Positions 32,022-37,948 of a stretch of DNA of 37,948 nt are shown piece after piece. A program made the translations under genes and the position numbers. Positions within the stretch are counted from its first letter, which is position 1, and every line of letters begins with the position of its first letter. This stretch comes from Anaerolineales bacterium (lineage in GTDB: Bacteria; Chloroflexota; Anaerolineae; Anaerolineales; E44-bin32): positions 26,327-64,274 of the forward strand of contig WVZH01000298.1 of assembly GCA_011772595.1 (NCBI GenBank), in the 5' to 3' direction. Below the pieces are notes generated by a model. The model made no database searches, was not told the origin of the DNA, and was given only the letters and a program-made list of their open reading frames with translations.

Positions 32022-34538
32022 ATGACGATGCCTAATGGATCAGTTACGCTTCCAATCGAAGGCATGACCTGCGCTTCTTGCGTTTCAACTGTCGAAGGTG
32101 CATTGAGAGGGGTTGAAGGAGTCAAGACAGCCAACGTCAACCTCGCCACTGAGCGGGCGAATGTCTTCTTCACCGATGGCACGATCGATCTATCGAAATT
32201 GGTGGAAGCCGTATTTGATGTTGGTTACAGCGTCGACCTCGAACAGGTCACCTTGCCCATCAGCGGAATGACCTGCGCGTCTTGTGTATCCACTATTGAA
32301 GGTGCGCTACAGGAAATCCCCGGGGTGCTGGAGGCAACCGTCAATCTTGCCACCGAGAAAGCTTCCATCACCTACGTGCCGACGATAGCCTCGCTGCAAG
32401 ACTTCAAGCGTGCTGTGGCCGAGGTCGGGTATGAGATCCTGATCTCAGAGGAAGCGAAAACGGATGCACAAGAGGAGGAAGCCGTACAGAAAATGCGTGA
32501 GGCTAGAAAACGCATGGCTGTGGCCTGGGGATTCACAGGTCCCATCATCCTCTGGATGTTCGCTGAGATGTTTTTCGGAATTTTGTGGCCCACGGAAGCT
32601 ATCTTCAACCTGGGCGTGATCCTTCTGTCCCTACCCGTCCTCTTCTGGGTCGGGCGTCATACCTATCGAGGTGGTTTTATGGCTGCCCGACGCGGTAGAC
32701 CGAACATGGATACGCTCATTGCCCTGGGCACCGGGGTTTCCTTATTGACCGGTCCGGCTTCTTTCTTCTTTCCTGTTGCCAACTACGCCGGCGTAGCCGC
32801 CATGATCATGGCTTTCCATTTAACAGGTCGCTACGTCGAGGAGACTGCCAAAGGTCGCGCATCCCAAGCCATTCGAAAGCTGCTGGAACTCGGCGCCAAG
32901 ACGGCTCGCGTGCTGCGTGGTGGCCGGGAGCTGGAAGTGCCTATCGACGATGTGAGGATCGGCGATCTAATGGTTGTCCGCCCCGGAGAGAAGATCCCGA
33001 CCGATGGTCAAGTTATAGAGGGGGAGAGCGCCGTCGATGAATCGATGGCGACTGGAGAGTCCATGCCGGTCAATAAATCCCCCGGGGATGAGGTGATCGG
33101 AGCGACGGTGAATCAAGAAGGTTTGCTTAAGGTAGAAGCCACCCGCGTAGGAAAGGATACGTTTCTCTCACAAGTAATCAAACTGGTGGAGGAATGTCAG
33201 GGTTCTAAGGTACCCATCCAGGAGTTTGCCGACAAGGTGACAGGGATTTTCGTGCCTATTGTCATCGCAATAGCTATCCTGACCTTCACATCATGGATCC
33301 TTATCTCAGGACCCATGCAATCCTTGGTCGGCGCTGGTGAGTTCCTGCCGTGGGTCGATCCTAATCTAGGCATCATCACTTTGGCCGTCGTATCAACCGT
33401 AGCAGTCCTGGTAATTGCCTGTCCTTGCGCTTTGGGATTAGCGACACCTACAGCTCTAATGGTGGGCAGCGGGAAAGGCGCCGAGAACGGCATCCTCATC
33501 CGCACCGGAGAGGCTATCCAGACCTTGAAAGACATCCGCGTGATCGCCTTCGATAAGACCGGAACCATCACCAAGGGGCGCCCCGAGGTGACCGATGTCG
33601 TTCCTGCGACCGGATTCAATGGGGACGAAGTCCTGCGAATTGCTGCCTCGGTTGAGCTTGGTAGTGAGCATCCCTTGGGCCGCTGCATGGTGGATAGGGC
33701 CCAAGATCTCAACCTCTCCATCGAAGACCCCAGAGGCTTTCAGGCCATACGTGGTAAAGGTGTCAAAGGAGATCTCAAATGCGGTCACGTCATGGTCGGC
33801 ACTCGGCGGCTCATGCGTGAGCATGACATCGACCATGATGCCTTCGAGCACGTCCTCCAGCGATTCGAGGACGAGGCCAAGACAGCCATGCTCGTTGCTG
33901 TCGAAGGAGAGATCATCGGCGCCATCGCTGTGGCCGACACCCTCAAAGAGGACTCCACGTATGCCATTCGGGAGCTTCACGACATGGGCCTCGAGACAGC
34001 CATGATCACCGGCGATAATCTGCGCACGGCTCAGGCCATCGCCCGCAGAGTTGGGATCGATCATGTTCTTGCCGAAGTCCTACCAGACGGGAAGGTGGCA
34101 GAGGTACAGAAACTTCAAGACCGCTTCGGCTTCGTAGCCTTTGTTGGTGATGGCATCAACGACGCCCCGGCGCTCACACAATCCAATGTGGGCTTTGCCA
34201 TTGGCACAGGTACAGACATCGCCATCGAGGCAAGTGATGTTACCTTGGTCAGGGGTGAGTTGACTGGAATTATTGAGGCCATCAACCTCAGCAGCGCCAC
34301 ATTCCGCAAAATCAAGCAGAACCTTTTTTGGGCATTTTTCTACAACGTAGCGATGATCCCGCTGGCCATCATTGGCTGGATGCACCCTGTGTTAGCAGAG
34401 ATTGCGATGGCAACAAGCTCCAGCACGGTTATCACCAACGCCAATCGGTTGCGCAATGAGGACATCCGCCCCAGCTATCTTAAGGAGGATTTGGAGACCC
34501 TCGATATACCGGCTGTTGAAAGCGTGACAGGCTTCTAA
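32022..34538 (+). CDS. copA: Copper-exporting P-type ATPase with two HMA domains
   Basis: An 838-residue P1B-type ATPase. Two N-terminal heavy-metal-associated domains each carry GMTCASC (C17/C20 and C85/C88). Eight membrane helices include the CPC motif (C467-P468-C469), which with the HMA pattern indicates Cu(I). The phosphorylation site is D511 in DKTGTIT; SEHPLG of the nucleotide domain and GDGINDAP (about 709-716) follow. It pumps Cu(I) out of the cytoplasm using ATP. The HMA repeats are near-identical around the motif, pointing to internal duplication. AAAGGAG stands just before ATG 32022. The CsoR-family gene at 37329 is a candidate regulator but is not adjacent. Confidence 0.96.
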   Translation: MTMPNGSVTLPIEGMTCASCVSTVEGALRGVEGVKTANVNLATERANVFFTDGTIDLSKLVEAVFDVGYSVDLEQVTLPISGMTCASCVSTIEGALQEIPGVLEATVNLATEKASITYVPTIASLQDFKRAVAEVGYEILISEEAKTDAQEEEAVQKMREARKRMAVAWGFTGPIILWMFAEMFFGILWPTEAIFNLGVILLSLPVLFWVGRHTYRGGFMAARRGRPNMDTLIALGTGVSLLTGPASFFFPVANYAGVAAMIMAFHLTGRYVEETAKGRASQAIRKLLELGAKTARVLRGGRELEVPIDDVRIGDLMVVRPGEKIPTDGQVIEGESAVDESMATGESMPVNKSPGDEVIGATVNQEGLLKVEATRVGKDTFLSQVIKLVEECQGSKVPIQEFADKVTGIFVPIVIAIAILTFTSWILISGPMQSLVGAGEFLPWVDPNLGIITLAVVSTVAVLVIACPCALGLATPTALMVGSGKGAENGILIRTGEAIQTLKDIRVIAFDKTGTITKGRPEVTDVVPATGFNGDEVLRIAASVELGSEHPLGRCMVDRAQDLNLSIEDPRGFQAIRGKGVKGDLKCGHVMVGTRRLMREHDIDHDAFEHVLQRFEDEAKTAMLVAVEGEIIGAIAVADTLKEDSTYAIRELHDMGLETAMITGDNLRTAQAIARRVGIDHVLAEVLPDGKVAEVQKLQDRFGFVAFVGDGINDAPALTQSNVGFAIGTGTDIAIEASDVTLVRGELTGIIEAINLSSATFRKIKQNLFWAFFYNVAMIPLAIIGWMHPVLAEIAMATSSSTVITNANRLRNEDIRPSYLKEDLETLDIPAVESVTGF

Positions 34539-34598
34539 GGTAGATGGGTAACTCCGAAATTGCTGGTTGTGGAAGGTTATGTATAGGTAGGTATTTAT

Positions 34599-35894
34599 AT
34601 GCTCCACCAACTCCTTGATGATCAAGGGATTCGAGAACCAGCCTTCTCTAAAATCCGGGATTCCATTAGCCAATGGATCCTGTTAATACGGGACCTGTTC
34701 ACCAAAAATTTATCCGCGCTGCTGCTTTCTACGGCGATTTTCGAAGTGACCTCAAACATCGTCTATGTCATGTTTATGGAACGGGCTTTCGATCTCGGCC
34801 GCGGAGTTACAAGCGTCGGGGTGTTCCTCATCATTCAAGCAGGTGCACAGTTGATACTGAGTTCGCTTGTCGGTTCCCTGGCTGACAGCCTGGGCGCTCG
34901 CAAAGCTGGAATCTTTGGCCTGATCTCCCAGGCGGCCATTGCGCTCGGCCTGGCGTATACGGACTCGATCGAGGTCATCTACTTGCTGGCGCTACTCATC
35001 ACGGTGGCGCGACTTTTTGTGATCACTTCTCGTTTGCCCTTGGTAACTCAACTTTGCAAGCGAACGATTTTTCTGAGGACGAACACGGCGATATCCGTAC
35101 TGTCGGGTGTAGGGCTATTCATGGGTCCGGCTTTTGGAGCAACGCTCTATCTACTGTGGGAGGATTCGTCCCTTCCATTCATGATCTCAGCAGCCTTGTT
35201 CTCGCTGGCGGCTGTCCCGTTGTTATTCCTTGCTTCACCTGATATTGGGCAAGAATCGATACCACGCACGTCATTCTTGAAGGAAGTCCGTATAGGATGG
35301 AAGCACATACTTGATCACCGCCCCATCTGGGAAGTGCTGGTGTGCCTCTCGATCTCTAGCATAACCTTCGGCGCTACCATGCCCATGCTCACGCTGCTTG
35401 CCAAGCGTGTCGGTCTCGGCATGGAGGGAAGTGGGATCTTCGTCGCCGCGCTTGGACTGGGTTGGATGCTAGGTCCGCTATCCTCCGGTTTTCTCATTCG
35501 CCGGCTGAGCTATACGCTGGCACTCCTCTTCACAGGTCTGATCACACCGATCGCTGCACTCGCCATTGGGTTTATACCCTCAGTGAGTGGCATCTTGAGC
35601 GCACTGACGATAGCTGCGTTTAGCGGAGCGAGTCTTAGCGTGATCGTGATCTCCATCATCCAACGACTGACACCGAACAAACGACAGGGCTCCGTCATTG
35701 GAGCACAGCAAGCCTTATCTGGGCTGGTTTGGATTCTGTCGGCTGCAACTGTCACCGGCATTCTGAGTATAGCACCAGCGAATATCGATCCACGTGGGCT
35801 TTTCATCCCAATTGGAGTCCTGGGTGCTGTATTGATCTTGATATGTTGGTCTTTCGGGAGGCGAAACCTTCAGCACTTGCCTGCAGACGCTTGA
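34599..35894 (+). CDS. MFS transporter
   Basis: A 431-residue major facilitator superfamily transporter with about 11-12 predicted helices after a 35-residue soluble start. Typical parts are the loop 2-3 motif GSLADSLGARKAG (about 88-100) and a second-half repeat, with GFLIRRLSYTLALLFTGL. The MFS_1/MFS_3-type efflux group is the closest fit; the substrate cannot be read. It follows copA by 60 bases on the same strand and may be expressed with it, so metal-complex or drug efflux is possible but unproven. No good ribosome site precedes ATG 34599. Confidence 0.85.
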   Translation: MLHQLLDDQGIREPAFSKIRDSISQWILLIRDLFTKNLSALLLSTAIFEVTSNIVYVMFMERAFDLGRGVTSVGVFLIIQAGAQLILSSLVGSLADSLGARKAGIFGLISQAAIALGLAYTDSIEVIYLLALLITVARLFVITSRLPLVTQLCKRTIFLRTNTAISVLSGVGLFMGPAFGATLYLLWEDSSLPFMISAALFSLAAVPLLFLASPDIGQESIPRTSFLKEVRIGWKHILDHRPIWEVLVCLSISSITFGATMPMLTLLAKRVGLGMEGSGIFVAALGLGWMLGPLSSGFLIRRLSYTLALLFTGLITPIAALAIGFIPSVSGILSALTIAAFSGASLSVIVISIIQRLTPNKRQGSVIGAQQALSGLVWILSAATVTGILSIAPANIDPRGLFIPIGVLGAVLILICWSFGRRNLQHLPADA

Positions 35895-36002
35895 TACCTT
35901 TCCACGTGAGAATCCTGCAGGGAATGCTTAAGTCGACTACATGAGAATAACTCCTCAACATACGCCACGAAGTTACTTGGTCGATCGAGGTAAAGAGGTT
36001 GG

Positions 36003-37091
36003 ATGCAAATGAAAAAATTACAGGCACAGGCGGAGACATCATCAAGCCTGAGTCCATATCACCGAATAGCATTGGATGAGCAAAAGGCGGTCCATGTGTT
36101 TCACAGCACGCTCGCTACGTTGGGTGTATCACGAAGTGAGGCGGTTGCCATCTGGATCGGACTTAAATCTAAACCTGGCATGATTCTCCGAACTTTGTCG
36201 CACAACTTAGCCGATCGTGTTGCCTTCAGGATCGCACAAACCATGCTGGACAAAGACTCACATCGATTTATTCTGATTCAAGGGCATCCTTGGTGGGCTC
36301 ATCCAGGTCCTTATCAAGCGCAGCAGATCACGATGCAGGGACGGCTCACGTCTGTTCGTTTGCGGGCTTTCCTTGTGAACGCTGCAATGAACGGGAATAG
36401 GGAGTTCATGCACATCATCCTGATTCAGGGGATAGGACGCGCAGAATTGTATTCATATTTCACCCTAATCCCACGGCAATTGCACGCCCTTGGTGGGGTG
36501 TTGGATTTACCTTGGGATTCCGCCACGAGTCCAACGGCTGTCCATGAAAATGTCTTCATGATGGCAACTGTGAGACAACGATTGGGAGTAATTGACCAGC
36601 CAAATATTTTGGATTTTTGTACGATTCTAACTCTCCAAGATCCGTGCACAAGCTCGACCTCTAGCGAACTTGATCGCTACTTTTCAAGCCCGCTGCAGCA
36701 CGCGCTGTCCATTCACCGAGCGTTCAACCCGTTTTTTGCAAGAGCATTGATACCAGCCAAGCATAAATCGGATGCCTTATGTGTTGTCGGCGAAGCACTC
36801 ACACTGCTCGATAAAAACGATGTGCAGCCAGATCCGGGCCTTGTCAAGGATGCATACATGTATCTGGGCCATGCATGGGACTTGAATCACCAGGGACTGT
36901 TCTCCAAGCGCGTGAAAACGAATGTCCGTCTAGCCAGTGATTTCTGGCTGACTCAATCGTTCATTCCCCGCATCTGGGGAGAGGCAAAGCGTCGCCTCCC
37001 GCTGCAGAAGGATGTTGAACGCTTTTTCACCGACAGGTACTTGAAGGCGGAGGCCACATGGCTACACTTATTGGAATCACGAATTCATTGA
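36003..37091 (+). CDS. 362-aa protein of unknown function
   Basis: A full-length soluble protein without a family I recognise. It has no signal peptide or membrane helix. Conspicuous pieces are ILIQGHPWWAHPGPYQAQQITM (near 96-117), a likely ligand-facing loop rich in His/Trp/Pro, HIILIQGIGRAELYSYFTLIPRQLHALGGVLDL (near 137-169) and a basic end (PRIWGEAKRRLPLQKDVERFF). An AGAGGTTGG ribosome-like site precedes ATG 36003; ATG 36009 is an alternative. It sits alone between the MFS transporter and the CsoR-family regulator. Codon use and composition are like the neighbours, so I consider it a real gene. Confidence 0.7.
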   Translation: MQMKKLQAQAETSSSLSPYHRIALDEQKAVHVFHSTLATLGVSRSEAVAIWIGLKSKPGMILRTLSHNLADRVAFRIAQTMLDKDSHRFILIQGHPWWAHPGPYQAQQITMQGRLTSVRLRAFLVNAAMNGNREFMHIILIQGIGRAELYSYFTLIPRQLHALGGVLDLPWDSATSPTAVHENVFMMATVRQRLGVIDQPNILDFCTILTLQDPCTSSTSSELDRYFSSPLQHALSIHRAFNPFFARALIPAKHKSDALCVVGEALTLLDKNDVQPDPGLVKDAYMYLGHAWDLNHQGLFSKRVKTNVRLASDFWLTQSFIPRIWGEAKRRLPLQKDVERFFTDRYLKAEATWLHLLESRIH

Positions 37092-37328
37092 TTCATGCAT
37101 CGATGTCGAACAGGGACAAATCATCTGAATATCAAGGGGAAGTGGGCATAGTGTAGTCACAAAGGGTAAGTATGCTATAGCCCGTACAGACACTAACAAA
37201 ACCTACAGAGCTCGACTCGGATTTCAGAAACCCTTGAAGGTGCAGGATCTACGCGAGACAGGTGATACCATTCGACAATGTGGAGCTCAATGAGCTGGCT
37301 TGCTATCCAGGGACAAGGTGGGAACCTG

Positions 37329-37607
37329 ATGCGGGAAGAGAAACGGGAAGATATCATGCAGCGGCTACGCTGCATCGAGGGTCACACGCGAGGCGTTGTA
37401 CGCATGCTGGAAACGGAAGCTGATTGTGTGGCTGTCATGCGTCAGATTAAGGCAATCCAAGGCGCACTGGCAAAAGTCACGCAGTTGATCTTGCATGAGA
37501 AGCTCACGACTCACCTCTCCGATCCATTCTTGCGGAAAGATCCCGAACTTCAAGAGAAGCTACTTTTGGAATTCGCTGATCTACTGACAATCTCGCGGAC
37601 GAGTTAG
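37329..37607 (+). CDS. CsoR/RcnR/FrmR-family regulator with atypical metal site
   Basis: A 92-residue helical DNA-binding protein of the metal-sensitive repressor family (DUF156): RLRCIEGHTRGVVRML (12-27), then ADCVAVMRQIKAIQGALAKVTQLIL. The first conserved Cys is C33. The positions expected for the CsoR ligands His (+25) and Cys (+29) hold K58 and H62, so the Cu(I) set Cys-His-Cys is not present; H56 and H62 remain. It may sense another ligand (Ni/Co, formaldehyde or persulfide, as in other subfamilies). ATG 37329 is preferred over 37278 because AAGGTGG precedes it and the extra 17 residues do not look like family. A short dyad AGCTC-AAT-GAGCT lies at about 37281-37293 in front, and may be its own operator. 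Confidence 0.88.
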   Translation: MREEKREDIMQRLRCIEGHTRGVVRMLETEADCVAVMRQIKAIQGALAKVTQLILHEKLTTHLSDPFLRKDPELQEKLLLEFADLLTISRTS

Positions 37608-37611
37608 ATGC

Positions 37612-37948
37612 TTACTGCTCCCCATCAAAGGTCATCCGCCATATGGCATTCACCAGCGCCCCTATATCCTGGGGTTCGAGAATGGCGCCCCAATAGGGCA
37701 TGCCCGTCCCCATCCCGCCGCGGATGATCTTGCCTTCCAGGATGATGGTATTCGCCTCAGCCATACGCTCGAAATCTGTGAAATCGGCGACTGACGGGTC
37801 CTGAAAGTTCTTCGCCATCACGCCATCACCCTCGCCCGCCATGCCATGACAAGCGGCGCACTCTGCTGCATACAAGGAAGCCCCGCGATCCACCGCTTGC
37901 GCCTCCAATCGTGAGACCCAAAGGTAGGCTAACAGATCCCAAACCTGC
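37612..37948 (-). CDS. c-type cytochrome, second haem domain (5'-truncated by window edge)
   Basis: The minus-strand frame is open to the window edge, so the gene continues beyond 37948. The visible part starts VWDLLAYLWVSRLEAQAVDRGASLYAAECAACHGMAGEGDG in pieces and shows one haem-binding motif C-A-A-C-H and the later Met ligand region GGMGTGMPYWG. The leading VWDLLAYLW resembles the end of a preceding cytochrome c domain, so the whole protein is probably at least dihaem. It ends with LVNAIWRMTF. The protein would carry electrons outside the membrane, perhaps from Rieske-type complexes. It converges on the CsoR-family gene with 4 bases between the stops. Confidence 0.9.
   Translation of the reverse strand, partial: QVWDLLAYLWVSRLEAQAVDRGASLYAAECAACHGMAGEGDGVMAKNFQDPSVADFTDFERMAEANTIILEGKIIRGGMGTGMPYWGAILEPQDIGALVNAIWRMTFDGEQ

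Overview
The window reads like a piece of chromosome from a bacterium, probably a member of the Chloroflexota (Anaerolineae-like) recovered from an environmental assembly. This is inferred from gene content: a 928-residue MalT-type LuxR regulator, paired DUF1573 proteins beside a TlpA thioredoxin, Rieske proteins with twin-arginine signals, a type II (archaeal-type) GAPDH, a MetV-MetF type methylenetetrahydrofolate reductase, and frequent GTG/TTG starts behind strong AGGAGG sites. I saw no rRNA, tRNA, CRISPR array, transposase or phage gene. Both ends cut through genes.

Left part (1-11035): metals, redox and electron transfer. It holds the tail of a CopB-like metal ATPase, two Rieske proteins, a YHS-domain protein, a membrane-anchored DsbA-like protein, and a minus-strand operon of DUF1573, TlpA-like thioredoxin, methyltransferase and a second DUF1573 protein, followed by a membrane protein. 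After a long non-coding stretch come the MalT/LuxR regulator and a second, cysteine-poor YHS protein.

Middle (11482-17443, minus strand): a compact probable operon read as ferredoxin, 81-aa membrane protein, 47-aa protein, XapX protein, 2-oxoacid:ferredoxin oxidoreductase alpha and beta, MmgE/PrpD protein and a phosphosulfolactate synthase (ComA)-like protein. The three small genes between ferredoxin and the oxidoreductase are easily missed. This is the best candidate for an undescribed pathway: a ComA-fold enzyme coupled to a ferredoxin-dependent 2-oxoacid oxidoreductase and an MmgE/PrpD dehydratase-like enzyme.

Next (17777-29437): a deoxyribose-phosphate aldolase with an unusual Cys-rich N-terminal extension, a divergent amidohydrolase, a P-loop kinase-like protein, Hsp20, a PEP-synthase/rifampicin-phosphotransferase-like enzyme, type II GAPDH, a large C45-family Ntn hydrolase, a DUF4396 membrane protein and small proteins.

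Right part (29568-37948, mostly plus strand): a small conserved-looking protein, MetV-MetF type MTHFR, a coiled-coil mini-protein, a two-HMA CopA copper ATPase, an MFS transporter, an unrecognised 362-aa protein, a CsoR/RcnR/FrmR-family regulator with an altered ligand set, and a c-type cytochrome cut by the window edge. Metal-handling genes thus lie at both ends.

A 13-bp motif, GTCATGAC[A/C]CAAA, with a perfect 8-bp palindromic core, occurs exactly four times, each time between genes. It is the strongest non-coding signal I found and may be the operator of a shared regulator.
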